Origin: Sporosarcina pasteurii
GTDB lineage: Bacteria; Bacillota; Bacilli; Bacillales_A; Planococcaceae
Assembly: GCF_041295575.1 (NCBI RefSeq)
Contig: NZ_CP160452.1
Location: forward strand, 1,178,001 to 1,242,000
Reading direction: 5' to 3'
Length of the DNA: 64,000 nucleotides
Part shown: one piece after another, positions 17,789 to 26,024 of the stretch
Layout: each line of letters begins with the position of its first letter
Position numbering within the stretch: position 1 is the first letter of the stretch
Program-made: the position numbers and the translations under genes
Notes under the pieces: model-generated
The model's database searches: none
Seen by the model: the letters and a program-made list of their open reading frames with translations, nothing else
What the model was told of the DNA's origin: nothing

Positions 17789-18991
17789 ATGAATTTCGAA
17801 TTTACAGCAGAACAGCAGCTATTAAAGAGTACGGTTAGACAGTTTGTGGATGCTGAAATTATTCCACATATTCAACAATGGGATGCAGAAGGTGGTTTTG
17901 ATCCGGCGATTTGGAAGAAACTTGCGGATCTCGGTTTCATGGGTGTGTGTGTACCTGAGCAATACGGCGGAAGTGGGATGGATTATAATTCGCTTGCGAT
18001 TCTCTGTGAAGAATTGGAGCGCGGAGATACCGCATTCCGAACTGCGGTATCTGTCCATATTGGATTGAACTCGATGACGCTGATGCAATGGGGGAATGAA
18101 GAACAAAAGCAGAAATATCTTGTCCCACAGGCGAAAGGCGAGAAAATTGGCGCTTTCGGCTTGACGGAGCCAGGCGCAGGATCTGATGTGGCTGCAATGG
18201 CAACGACAGCAGTCCGTGACGGGGACCATTATGTCTTGAACGGTCAGAAAACATGGATTTCACTCTGTGATGTCGCGGATAATTTCCTTGTTTTCGCTTA
18301 TACAGACAAATCGAAAAAACACCACGGGATAAGCGCATTTATCGTTGACCGAACAACGCCGGGCTTCTCTTCAAAAGCGATTAAAGGGAAATACGGGATT
18401 CGTGCGGGTAACACGGGTGAAATATTCTTTGAAGATATGCGTATTCCAGCTGAAAATCTGTTAGGGCAAGAAGGAGAAGGATTCAAAATTGCGATGTCCG
18501 CCCTCGATAATGGCCGCTTTACAGTAGCTGCTGGAGCAGTAGGGTTAATCATGGCGTGTATTGAGGAAAGTGTGAAGTACTGTCATCAGCGTGAAACATT
18601 CGGCAAGGCAATCGGAAAACACCAGCTCGTCCAGCAAATGATTGCAAATATGGAAGCTGGCTATCAGATGAGCCGACTGCTTGTATACCGTGCAGGAGAA
18701 ATGAAAAACAAAGGCTTGCGCAACACGCGCGAGACGTCCCTTGCAAAGTGGCAAGCATGTGATTTTGCGAACAAAGCAGCAGACGATGCCGTTCAAATTC
18801 ATGGTGCATACGGTTATTCAGACGAGTATCCAGTTGGACGTTTTCTACGAAACTCGAAAGCACCTGTCATTTATGAGGGGACGCGTGAAATTCATACAAT
18901 TATGCAAGCGGAATATGTCCTTGGGTATCGGGAAGACAAGCAATTAAGCAATATGCTGCCGGCTTGGGAAGAAGAATTGCAGCATAGTTGA
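17789..18991 (+). CDS. Acyl-CoA dehydrogenase, glutaryl-CoA dehydrogenase-like
   Basis: A 400-residue FAD acyl-CoA dehydrogenase: GAFGLTEPGAGSDVAAM and WISLCDVADNFLVFAYT for FAD/substrate binding, GRFTVAAGAVGL, QIHGAYGYSDEYPVGRFLR and the catalytic Glu in VIYEGTREIH. The segment DTAFRTAVSVHIGL aligns with the glutaryl-CoA dehydrogenase stretch in which an Arg holds the substrate's distal carboxylate; most other members lack that Arg. Glutaryl-CoA would be oxidised and decarboxylated to crotonyl-CoA. It is co-transcribed with the CoA transferase and followed by a terminator. Assignment as glutaryl-CoA enzyme is inference from that Arg and context. Confidence 0.85.
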   Translation: MNFEFTAEQQLLKSTVRQFVDAEIIPHIQQWDAEGGFDPAIWKKLADLGFMGVCVPEQYGGSGMDYNSLAILCEELERGDTAFRTAVSVHIGLNSMTLMQWGNEEQKQKYLVPQAKGEKIGAFGLTEPGAGSDVAAMATTAVRDGDHYVLNGQKTWISLCDVADNFLVFAYTDKSKKHHGISAFIVDRTTPGFSSKAIKGKYGIRAGNTGEIFFEDMRIPAENLLGQEGEGFKIAMSALDNGRFTVAAGAVGLIMACIEESVKYCHQRETFGKAIGKHQLVQQMIANMEAGYQMSRLLVYRAGEMKNKGLRNTRETSLAKWQACDFANKAADDAVQIHGAYGYSDEYPVGRFLRNSKAPVIYEGTREIHTIMQAEYVLGYREDKQLSNMLPAWEEELQHS

Positions 18992-19008
18992 AAGATATAA
19001 ATGAATAA

Positions 19009-19049
19009 AAAAGGAGCTGTCACAGAAGAAATTCTGGACAGCTCCTTTT
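19009..19049 (+). terminator. terminator of the CoA transferase-dehydrogenase unit
   Basis: AAAAGGAGCTGTC (19009-19021) pairs with GACAGCTCCTTTT (19037-19049). A run of A on the 5' side and T on the 3' side completes it. Confidence 0.88.
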
Positions 19050-19244
19050 ACATGGAAAATTCAGTACAAATTGAAGTGTTAGTTGTCCGCACTAATCATA
19101 GGAAGGCGCGTTTGAGCAGTACATGTGCCCATTTATTCCTTTTCATCTACTAATAATAAATCGCTTAAAAAGCAGTGGAAGTATGGGACGAACTTTAATG
19201 ATAAGATGTATAAACGAAGCGTCAGATAATCTCATTTCCTCATC

Positions 19245-19256
19245 TTTGGATACAAT
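19245..19256 (+). promoter_or_regulatory. GntR-type operator candidate O1 (TTTGGATACAAT)
   Basis: One of five copies of a TTGGATACAA motif in the region, here upstream of the permease-amidase unit. The word is one base away from the palindrome ATTGTATACAAT, a form common for GntR/FCD regulators; a GntR/FCD gene lies at 24121. Confidence 0.6.
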
Positions 19257-19306
19257 AGTCGAAAAATATCGAATTGACGTTAAATAAAACCTGTGATACA
19301 GTTTAG

Positions 19307-19318
19307 ATTGGATACAAA
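19307..19318 (+). promoter_or_regulatory. GntR-type operator candidate O2 (ATTGGATACAAA)
   Basis: Second copy before the permease gene, 62 bases after O1 and about 130 bases before the start codon. Paired sites of this kind suit a dimer or tetramer of a FadR-like repressor. Confidence 0.6.
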
Positions 19319-19445
19319 ATGGTCTTTTGATAATTTCGAGCTAGAATTATCAGAAGAATTAAATTATCGCAAGCTGTATACCAAAAGGACAACGTGTATT
19401 ATGTGTAGGATAATGTCTTACAAAGATTAAAAGGGGGATTGTGGG

Positions 19446-20747
19446 ATGGGAATAAAAGGGGAGAAGTTAAATATTGAGTCTATTGTCATAGAAAAAGAAC
19501 AATCGGATCCTATCATTACGCAAAGCACACAAAACGAAGGTTTTAAGGAGTCATCCTTACGCATTGAAAATATAAATTTTTGGGACGGGGTGGCAATTAT
19601 TGTTGGCTCAAGTATCGGGGCTGGGATACTGAGTCTAGCATATGGAACTAAAAACGCCGGATTTCCTGTTCTTGTATTTTGGGTAATCTTAACAGGTCTA
19701 TTTACCACTATATCAATGTTATATGTCGCTGAAACAACATTGCGTACGAAAAAACCGTTCCAACTAAGTGGACTAGCAGAAACTTATATTGGTAAAGTTG
19801 GTGCCTGGTTAATGTTTATTGCCGTTTTCGGTAACTCGTTAGGAGCTTTAATTGCTTATACGACAGGAAGCGGAAGAGTACTATCAGAAATCTTAAATGT
19901 ACCACCTATCATTGGGAGTATACTCTTTTTCATACCGGCAGTAGTTGTTGTCTGGTTTGGTTTAAAAGCTGTAGGGGCTGCAGAAAAAGTGATTACTGCC
20001 TGTATGGTGATTATGGTTTTAATTTTAATACTTGCGACGGTGATTGGACCTGGTTTAAAGGGTGAATACCTTACTTATATGAACGTTAGCGTTTCGATTC
20101 CTATTTTTACGCTTGTTATATTTACTTTTATCGGTCAATACGCGGTTCCCGAGTTAACTCGCGGGTTTGTCAATGGAGATATTAAACGCTTGCCAAGATC
20201 AATTATCACTGGTAATACAATTGTTGCAATACTACTAATTCTCGTCCCCATGTCAGCACTTGGCTTAAATGGACCGGAGAAAGTAACTGAAATTGTAACA
20301 ATTGCATGGGCAGAAGCATTAGGGCAATGGGCGTTCTTTACTGCTAATATATTTACCCTTTTCGCTTTTCTGACTTCATTTTGGGCGATTGGACAAAGTT
20401 TATTAACGAATATTGTTGATAAATTAAAGTTCCCATCAGAATGGGATTTGAAATTCCGTTTAATTGCGTTAAGTATTGTTGCAATACCTCCATTTGTGAT
20501 TGCTTATACTGGATTAATTGGCTTTGTAGACGTTTTATCTTTAACAGGTTCTTTTTCGGGTGTAATCATGGGGATTTTACCTGTATTGATGCTAAATAGA
20601 GCTAGGAAAATCGGCACCCGAGAACCTGAATGGACTTGTGGTAGGCTCGCCCATCCTGCTGTGCAGGCTTTAATTGTACTCACCTTTGTAAGCGCTTCAG
20701 TATATACAATTATGAAAACGTTTAACATTCTCCCAAGTGGGTGGTGA
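19446..20747 (+). CDS. Amino-acid permease of the aromatic/hydroxy amino acid type (APC superfamily)
   Basis: The 433-residue product has a hydrophilic start of about 40 residues and then 11 membrane segments. The first one reads DGVAIIVGSSIGAGILSLAYG, the unwound GSSIGAG helix typical of Trp/Tyr permease-like transporters; later GLKAVGAAEK and GQYAVPELTRGF. It probably imports an amino acid or amide feeding this locus; the specific substrate is not visible. ATG at 19446 follows AAAGGGGG. Two TTGGATACAA operator candidates lie upstream, and the amidase follows after 87 nt. Confidence 0.82.
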   Translation: MGIKGEKLNIESIVIEKEQSDPIITQSTQNEGFKESSLRIENINFWDGVAIIVGSSIGAGILSLAYGTKNAGFPVLVFWVILTGLFTTISMLYVAETTLRTKKPFQLSGLAETYIGKVGAWLMFIAVFGNSLGALIAYTTGSGRVLSEILNVPPIIGSILFFIPAVVVVWFGLKAVGAAEKVITACMVIMVLILILATVIGPGLKGEYLTYMNVSVSIPIFTLVIFTFIGQYAVPELTRGFVNGDIKRLPRSIITGNTIVAILLILVPMSALGLNGPEKVTEIVTIAWAEALGQWAFFTANIFTLFAFLTSFWAIGQSLLTNIVDKLKFPSEWDLKFRLIALSIVAIPPFVIAYTGLIGFVDVLSLTGSFSGVIMGILPVLMLNRARKIGTREPEWTCGRLAHPAVQALIVLTFVSASVYTIMKTFNILPSGW

Positions 20748-20834
20748 AAATCCAAACGTGGAAGGGATGATCCTACAATCGCCTTGGAAAAGGGGCAATC
20801 GTATTTGAACTAATTTAAAAGGGGGATGGTGGAA

Positions 20835-22232
20835 ATGATTGAACTTGATGAGAAAGTTATTAATTGGGATATCGACAAACTATCCGAAGCAATTCGGAGT
20901 AGAAACATATCTCCGATAGAAGTTACAAAGAAAGTTTTGAACCGAATTCATGTAGTTAACGCAAAACTGAATGCGTATATCACAGTTCTAGATGAACATG
21001 CGCTGGCTGCCGCTAAGAAAGCAGAATCGGAAATTATGCGAGGGGAAATCAGGGGTCCATTGCATGGCATCCCAATAGGATTAAAAGATTTTATATTCAC
21101 AAAAGATATAAGAACAACAATGGGTTCTTCAATTTATAAAGATTTTTATCCAAGCTACGATGCTTCTGTTGTGACTCGCTTACATCAAGCAGGGGCAATC
21201 ATGATAGGGAAACTTAATACACATGAATTTGCCTATGGTACTACCGGCGATTCTTCTTACTTTGGACCGGTAAGAAACCCCCATAACCTGGCGAAAATTA
21301 CTGGAGGTTCGAGCAGCGGATCCGGGGCGGCGGTAGCATCTCAATTATGCTATGCCTCACTAGGGACAGACACTGGAGGATCAATTCGGATTCCATCTGC
21401 TTTTTGCGGAATTGTTGGGATGAAACCAACATATGGAAGGGTCAGTAAATGGGGGGGATATCCACTATGCCAGTCACTTGACCATATAGGGCCGATGACT
21501 AGAACGGTTAAAGATAATGCAATCGTTTTAAATGCCATTGCGGGTTATGATGCAAAAGACGAATCTTCGGTGAATAGGAAAAATGAAAGTTTTACAGAAG
21601 CGATGAATGATGGTGTAAAGGGGACTGTAATTGGAATTCCTACCTCATTTTATTTTGATGATCTACAAGATGGCATCAGGGAAGAAATCGAAAAGGTGAT
21701 TCAACTATATAAAGAACTCGGCGCTGAAATTCGCTATATAAATATTGAAGGTATGGAAGACATATCACAAGCATTTCAAACTGTACTAAGAAGTGAAGCT
21801 TATGCAACGCACAAGCTACATATTAAAAATCATTCGCATGAGTGGAATGGCGAAGTGAAAAGTCGTCTGCAGCAAGGTGAAAGTGTTAAAGCGCATGACT
21901 ATATCCAGGCATTGGAAATTAAAAAACAAGCTATTCTCCAGTTTAATCAGATTTTTGAAGAAGTCGATGCGATTATGACCCCGGTTACATCTATTTATCC
22001 AACGAATCTTCATGAAAGAGAAATAGAAGTAAATGGCGCTAAGAAACATATATTTTCGATATTAAATAGGCTGACAGGCCCTACAAATCTAACCGGTTTG
22101 CCAAGTATATCCGTTCCATTTAAAGCTTCTGGCGGTGAACTGCCAAATGGATTTCAACTCATCGGGAAGGCTTTTGGAGAAAGTGATCTTTACCGAATTG
22201 CCTATGCTTATGAGCAAGAAATCGGAATATAA
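20835..22232 (+). CDS. Amidase-signature family amidase (GatA-like)
   Basis: A 465-residue amidase with the Ser-cisSer-Lys triad visible: lysine in PIGLKDFIF, serine in GGSSSGSGAAVAS and the nucleophile serine in DTGGSIRIPS. It hydrolyses a carboxylic amide to acid and ammonia. There are two in-frame ATGs; the one at 20826 directly touches the AAAGGGGG site while that at 20835 is 9 nt away and is preferred. Together with the permease upstream it forms one unit. No GatB or GatC is next to it, so a catabolic amide is more likely than Gln-tRNA amidation. A second amidase of the same family lies at 34311. Confidence 0.87.
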   Translation: MIELDEKVINWDIDKLSEAIRSRNISPIEVTKKVLNRIHVVNAKLNAYITVLDEHALAAAKKAESEIMRGEIRGPLHGIPIGLKDFIFTKDIRTTMGSSIYKDFYPSYDASVVTRLHQAGAIMIGKLNTHEFAYGTTGDSSYFGPVRNPHNLAKITGGSSSGSGAAVASQLCYASLGTDTGGSIRIPSAFCGIVGMKPTYGRVSKWGGYPLCQSLDHIGPMTRTVKDNAIVLNAIAGYDAKDESSVNRKNESFTEAMNDGVKGTVIGIPTSFYFDDLQDGIREEIEKVIQLYKELGAEIRYINIEGMEDISQAFQTVLRSEAYATHKLHIKNHSHEWNGEVKSRLQQGESVKAHDYIQALEIKKQAILQFNQIFEEVDAIMTPVTSIYPTNLHEREIEVNGAKKHIFSILNRLTGPTNLTGLPSISVPFKASGGELPNGFQLIGKAFGESDLYRIAYAYEQEIGI

Positions 22233-22296
22233 ATACGGCCCATTGGGAGGGTTTAATCTGTTCCGCATAATTTTTTATGCTACGGTCAAAAAACAG

Positions 22297-22323
22297 TAGA
22301 CAAAATATTTTAAATAGTATAAT
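22297..22323 (+). promoter_or_regulatory. promoter candidate before the third leader
   Basis: TAGACA (22297-22302) and TATAAT (22318-22323) are separated by 15 nt, shorter than ideal, but the -10 box is perfect. Confidence 0.4.
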
Positions 22324-22417
22324 ATATCGTTAAGGCGTACAAAATTTACTTTCCGATAAAATAGCCTTTACCGGTTCTTGTAAAATAGTACGCATAAAAA
22401 TGAACTGTTAAATTAAG

Positions 22418-22514
22418 AAGACTGTTGAAATCTGTTCCACCGCGGGAGACCGTTGGAATTACGCAGAAGCCCAGTCTTGTGTTTACTGAGGTAAATGCAG
22501 GATTGGGTTTTTTT
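22418..22514 (+). promoter_or_regulatory. Leader element L3 (divergent copy) before a cysteine-rich small ORF
   Basis: AAGACTG (22418-22424) pairs fully with CAGTCTT (22472-22478), the strongest form of the proposed antiterminator helix in the five leaders. Inside lie TCTG (22431-22434)/CAGA (22464-22467) and the hairpin TTCCA/TGGAA with CGG/CCG within. The alternative is the terminator CCCAGTC (22470-22476)/GATTGGG (22501-22507) followed by seven T, with inner TTTAC/GTAAA. The start ACTGTTGAA departs from ACTGCCTAA but the layout is identical. Confidence 0.62.
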
Positions 22515-22563
22515 ATGCCCGGTTTCTGATTTAACAGATGATTTTATAAGGAGGGAAAGAAAC

Positions 22564-22644
22564 ATGTGTCGTGCGAATTTGGGCTGTAAGCAATGCGGTG
22601 GTTGCAAAGTCTTGAAAGAAACGGAAAATGAAAAGAAAAAGTAA
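22564..22644 (+). CDS. 26-residue cysteine-rich peptide
   Basis: An ORF of 26 codons begins with ATG at 22564, 9-10 nt after AAGGAGGG, an excellent ribosome binding site. The peptide has four cysteines in the first 14 residues (C2, C8, C11, C14; the core is C-K-Q-C-G-G-C) and a charged lysine/glutamate tail. The spacing could bind a metal. It is the first possible gene behind the leader at 22418, so it may be the regulated product, or a leader peptide. I do not recognise a family. Confidence 0.5.
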   Translation: MCRANLGCKQCGGCKVLKETENEKKK

Positions 22645-22658
22645 TGATTCAAGTAAAG

Positions 22659-22697
22659 TGAACAATGGATCCAATGTAGAGTTGGATCCATTGTTCA
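22659..22697. repeat. 16-bp perfect inverted repeat after the cysteine-rich ORF
   Basis: TGAACAATGGATCCAA (22659-22674) and TTGGATCCATTGTTCA (22682-22697) flank a 7-nt loop. No T run follows, so it is either a rho-independent terminator of weak type or a stability hairpin separating the small ORF from the cyclase gene. Confidence 0.6.
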
Positions 22698-22751
22698 TTC
22701 TAGCTATGGGGTTTATAAAGGTTGTTGTCAAATACAAGTATTGTGCATATT

Positions 22752-22763
22752 ATTGTATCCAAT
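22752..22763 (-). promoter_or_regulatory. GntR-type operator candidate O3 (ATTGTATCCAAT)
   Basis: Third copy of the TTGGATACAA motif, in reverse orientation, 64 bases before the cyclase start codon. Confidence 0.6.
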
Positions 22764-22827
22764 TAGATGTAATACTTTCATAAAGTAGATTACCTTAAAT
22801 TAAAGGGGCTATGAGGGGGAAATAAAA

Positions 22828-23781
22828 ATGTGTGAATTTGTAATGGATATGGAAAAACTTAAACATAAAAGAACATTAATGGCTAGTAAAAGTCCGTGGG
22901 GGCCTGACGATGAAATAGGTCGATTAAATTGGATTACTTCAGAGTCAAGAGAACAAGTTATGAAAAGCATAGACATTACTAGAACTTTTGATTTAACTGT
23001 TGAATACTTTAATGGAATGCCTTCGTGGTCAGGTGCAGGGGATCCGCCTTTCCAAATATGGATGACTCACACACCGACTGGAAATGAAAATGATGATCTA
23101 ATGAATGTTAGTCAAGCAGGCAAGGAGTTAATCAGTTACTCTGGGGATGCGATTTCAATGTATACACATTGCGGAACTCATATCGATACATTGAATCACT
23201 TCGGCTATAGAGGTGAAATATGGAATGAATTCAATGAAAAGGAACACTTAGGTAGCCGTCATTGGAATAAATGCGGTCCAGAAAAATTCCCAGTCATTAT
23301 TGCAAGGGCGATCCTATTGGATGTAGCAGCTGTAAAAGGCGTAGATATGTTGCCAGATTCATATGGAATCGGAAAAGAAGATCTTGAAGAAACGATTCAA
23401 AAACAAGGCGTTGACATACGAAAAGGCGATATTATTATGATCCGCACTGGTAGAATGACGGTTTGGCCGAATCGAGATCAGTATTTAAATAATTCACCAG
23501 GACTAAACATTGAAGGTGCCGAATATTTAGCGGGATTAGGAGCAATGATTATCGGTGCTGATAATATTGCACTTGAACAAGGACCTTCTGTAGAGCCAGA
23601 TAATTACTTTCCTGTGCATACCTACTTGTTTGCCGAAGTTGGGATACCAATTATTGAACTCTTAAATTTGGAAGAGCTGGCAAAAGAAAAGGTATACGAG
23701 TCTGGATTTATTGCGAAGGCTATGCCGATTAAAGGTGCTACAGGTGCTCCACTTCAACCAATTGTTTTTCCGTATAAATAG
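22828..23781 (+). CDS. Cyclase-family metal-dependent hydrolase (KynB/isatin-hydrolase-like)
   Basis: The 317-residue product has the PF04199 metal motif H-C-G-T-H-I-D-T-L-N-H around residues 108-118 and the second-half GDIIMIRTGRM and GADNIALEQGPS. Members include kynurenine formamidase, isatin hydrolase and dehydratases; they cleave an amide or a lactam-like bond with Mn or Zn. ATG at 22828 follows GAGGGGGA. The gene stands alone with its own operator candidate upstream. A ring-opening or formamidase step in the neighbouring pathway is possible, but the substrate is not visible. Confidence 0.85.
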   Translation: MCEFVMDMEKLKHKRTLMASKSPWGPDDEIGRLNWITSESREQVMKSIDITRTFDLTVEYFNGMPSWSGAGDPPFQIWMTHTPTGNENDDLMNVSQAGKELISYSGDAISMYTHCGTHIDTLNHFGYRGEIWNEFNEKEHLGSRHWNKCGPEKFPVIIARAILLDVAAVKGVDMLPDSYGIGKEDLEETIQKQGVDIRKGDIIMIRTGRMTVWPNRDQYLNNSPGLNIEGAEYLAGLGAMIIGADNIALEQGPSVEPDNYFPVHTYLFAEVGIPIIELLNLEELAKEKVYESGFIAKAMPIKGATGAPLQPIVFPYK

Positions 23782-23831
23782 ATTTGCTGGAGAAATCATG
23801 GACTTTACGCCTGTTTTTTTATCCCGCATTA

Positions 23832-23972
23832 ACGGGCAGTAAAACTCTCAACTGCCCGTAAAAGCCCGATTGGTTCGGGCCAACAGGAGTGTGTCACACA
23901 AGCGTTGTCACAGGGCGTGACGCTTTTAGCTTTTGTTCATCAGTTGGGGATGAGGACCCCCAATGATTGAAG
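23832..23972 (+). mobile_element. Probable IS200/IS605-type end (omega-RNA-like multi-hairpin remnant)
   Basis: A gene-free stretch folds into four clean hairpins: ACGGGCAGT (23832)/ACTGCCCGT (23851), GCCCGA (23864)/TCGGGC (23875), GTCAC/GTGAC near 23900-23920, and TTGGGG (23944)/CCCCAA (23958), then TGATTGAAG. This series resembles from memory the 3' end of tnpB genes with their omega-RNA and right-end hairpin. No tnpB or tnpA coding sequence is present, so it would be a solo remnant or miniature element. The family link is not proven. Confidence 0.4.
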
Positions 23973-24031
23973 TTCCACTTTATTTGAACAGTATACAGAT
24001 AAGTGTTCGCATTTCATTCGCGAGTACCAGG

Positions 24032-24043
24032 ATTGGATACAAA
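24032..24043 (+). promoter_or_regulatory. GntR-type operator candidate O4 (ATTGGATACAAA)
   Basis: Fourth copy, 78 bases before the GntR start codon. Confidence 0.62.
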
Positions 24044-24094
24044 GTTGATTGTGTATATTGATTATTATCAGAATATATGATAAAGTTAAATGTA

Positions 24095-24106
24095 ATTGTA
24101 TCCAAA
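24095..24106 (-). promoter_or_regulatory. GntR-type operator candidate O5 (ATTGTATCCAAA)
   Basis: Fifth copy, reverse orientation, ending 14 bases before the regulator's ATG and overlapping its leader. Together with O4 it suggests autoregulation. Confidence 0.62.
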
Positions 24107-24120
24107 GAGAAGGTGGAAGA

Positions 24121-24771
24121 ATGGAAATGATAAATGATAAGTCTACGATTGTCAGTTCAGTTGTCAAAGAATTAAGACAAGCAATTCTGGATGGTATGCT
24201 TAAAGGCGGAGACAGAATTATTCAAGAAGAATGGGCTGATAAGTTAAAGGTTAGCCGGATGCCGATTAGGGAGGCTTTAACTCAGCTTGAAGCGATAGGA
24301 CTTGTAAAAGTTATTCCACATAAAGGTGCAATTGTTAATTCGTTTACGAAAGAAGATATTGAAGAAGTCTATACGATGAGAATGATGTTAGAAGGATTAG
24401 TCGTAGAAAAAGCACTTCCTTATATTAGTGAAGTAGATAAGAGATTACTCGAAGAAACTTTAATAGAAATGGAAAATTTAGAAATAAATGAGGAAACGAA
24501 TGAACTTTATATCCAACTGAACAATGAATACCACAAATTATTACGACAGAAAAGTCCTTGGGTCAGGTTAATGAAGACTGTCGATAATCTAGGAATATCT
24601 CCAGTGGCACCAAGTTTATTACACGAATACTATCAACAAACCCAACGTGAGCACAGGCTTATCTATGAAGCGGTATGCCGAGGAAGTGCCTCTGAAGTAC
24701 GTTCTGCGGTAGAGTACCATGTCTTGAGAACGAAAAACAACTTGTTAGAATACATGGAAATGATCGATTAA
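24121..24771 (+). CDS. GntR/FadR-family (FCD) transcriptional regulator
   Basis: The 216-residue product has a winged-helix domain at residues 8-75 (QAILDGMLKGGDRIIQEEWA, then LKVSRMPIREALTQLEAIGL) and an alpha-helical FCD ligand domain (from EEVYTMRMMLEGLVVEKAL). FCD proteins usually sense organic acids and repress catabolic genes. The frame is open from 24049, but ATG at 24121 behind GAAGGTGG is the natural start. lhgO follows after 17 nt. Operator candidates lie directly upstream and at two other units of the region, so local control including itself is likely. An L-2-hydroxyglutarate or glutarate effector is inference. Confidence 0.9.
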   Translation: MEMINDKSTIVSSVVKELRQAILDGMLKGGDRIIQEEWADKLKVSRMPIREALTQLEAIGLVKVIPHKGAIVNSFTKEDIEEVYTMRMMLEGLVVEKALPYISEVDKRLLEETLIEMENLEINEETNELYIQLNNEYHKLLRQKSPWVRLMKTVDNLGISPVAPSLLHEYYQQTQREHRLIYEAVCRGSASEVRSAVEYHVLRTKNNLLEYMEMID

Positions 24772-24788
24772 TAAGGGGGATATTAACG

Positions 24789-26024
24789 ATGTATGACTTT
24801 TTAATAGTTGGAGGAGGAATCGTTGGACTTTCAACTGGGATGGCTTTATATGATCGATTTCCAAATGCCAAAGTAGTCGTATTGGAAAAGGAAGCGGAGA
24901 TTGCAACACATCAGACAGGGCATAATAGTGGGGTGATTCATTCTGGTATTTATTATAAACCTGGAAGTTTTAAAGCGGAATTTGCAAGAAAAGGCAGCAG
25001 AACGATGACGGAATTTTGTGAGAAGCATGAAATTGAACATGATATTTGTGGTAAAGTAATCGTGGCTACGACAAAAGAAGAACTTCCTTTATTAGATAAT
25101 TTATACAAAAGAGGGCTTGAAAATAAACTAGATATCCAAAAAATCGGCGTAGATGAATTAAAAGAAATAGAGCCTCATGTTAGTGGGTTAGGTGCGATTC
25201 AGGTACCTCAAGCTGGCATCGTTAACTATAAGCAGGTTAGTCAGAAATTTGCAGAAATTATCGTAGCCAATGGCGGGGAAATTAAGCTGAATGCCAAGGT
25301 TGAGAATATCAATGAAGAAAATGATTATGTGATTATTGAAACGAAAAACGAGACATTTAAGGCAAGGACAGTCATTAACTGTGCCGGTTTACATAGTGAT
25401 CGTGTAGCACAAGCCGCAGGATATCAAACAAATATGCAAATTGTTCCATTCAGGGGAGAGTACTATAATTTAGTTCCCGAAAAAAGACATTTGGTTAAAC
25501 ATTTAATTTATCCTGTACCTAATCCCAAATTCCCGTTTCTAGGTGTTCATTTTACAAGAATGATTGGCGGAGAAGTGGATGCTGGACCGAATGCTGTATT
25601 AAGCTTTAAACGTGAAGGGTATAAGAAAACTGATTTTAGTGCAAAAGACCTTGCCGAAGTGCTGAGGTTCAAAGGATTTTGGCTGCTTGCCAATAAATTT
25701 ATGAAAGAAGGAATGGAGGAATACGCACGTTCTTTCAGCAAAAAAAGATTTACGAAGAGTTTACAACAGCTCATTCCAGAAATAAAGGAAGAAGATTTAA
25801 TACCGGCGCCTGCAGGAGTTAGAGCACAAGCATTAAGTGCAGATGGGACGATGGTGGATGATTTTCATATTATTATGGGGAAAAATACAATTCATGTGTG
25901 CAATGCACCATCACCTGCAGCTACCGCTTCAATTGAAATAGGTAAGGAAATTGTTCGAAGAATTTCCGGAGCTTCACATCTATTGGAAAGAGAGACCGGA
26001 ATTAAGGAGGAAGTTTATGTTTAA
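24789..26024 (+). CDS. lhgO: L-2-hydroxyglutarate oxidase LhgO
   Basis: The 411-residue FAD oxidoreductase (DAO fold) starts DFLIVGGGIVGLSTGMAL, the dinucleotide-binding motif, followed by QTGHNSGVIHSGIYYKPGS, a signature of the LhgO/L2HGDH family. It oxidises L-2-hydroxyglutarate to 2-oxoglutarate with electron transfer to the membrane quinone pool. In proteobacteria it is paired with CsiD; here csiD is 0.6 kb downstream. ATG at 24789 follows AAGGGGGA. Its last 8 bases overlap the DUF3870 gene. Confidence 0.9.
   Translation: MYDFLIVGGGIVGLSTGMALYDRFPNAKVVVLEKEAEIATHQTGHNSGVIHSGIYYKPGSFKAEFARKGSRTMTEFCEKHEIEHDICGKVIVATTKEELPLLDNLYKRGLENKLDIQKIGVDELKEIEPHVSGLGAIQVPQAGIVNYKQVSQKFAEIIVANGGEIKLNAKVENINEENDYVIIETKNETFKARTVINCAGLHSDRVAQAAGYQTNMQIVPFRGEYYNLVPEKRHLVKHLIYPVPNPKFPFLGVHFTRMIGGEVDAGPNAVLSFKREGYKKTDFSAKDLAEVLRFKGFWLLANKFMKEGMEEYARSFSKKRFTKSLQQLIPEIKEEDLIPAPAGVRAQALSADGTMVDDFHIIMGKNTIHVCNAPSPAATASIEIGKEIVRRISGASHLLERETGIKEEVYV

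Noticed and set aside
22430-22460. CCACCGCGG near the third leader looks like part of a T-box (GGTGGTACCGCG).
   Set aside because: The rest of the T-box (AGGGTGG..., specifier stem, antiterminator bulge) is absent, and the segment is the hairpin of the leader.
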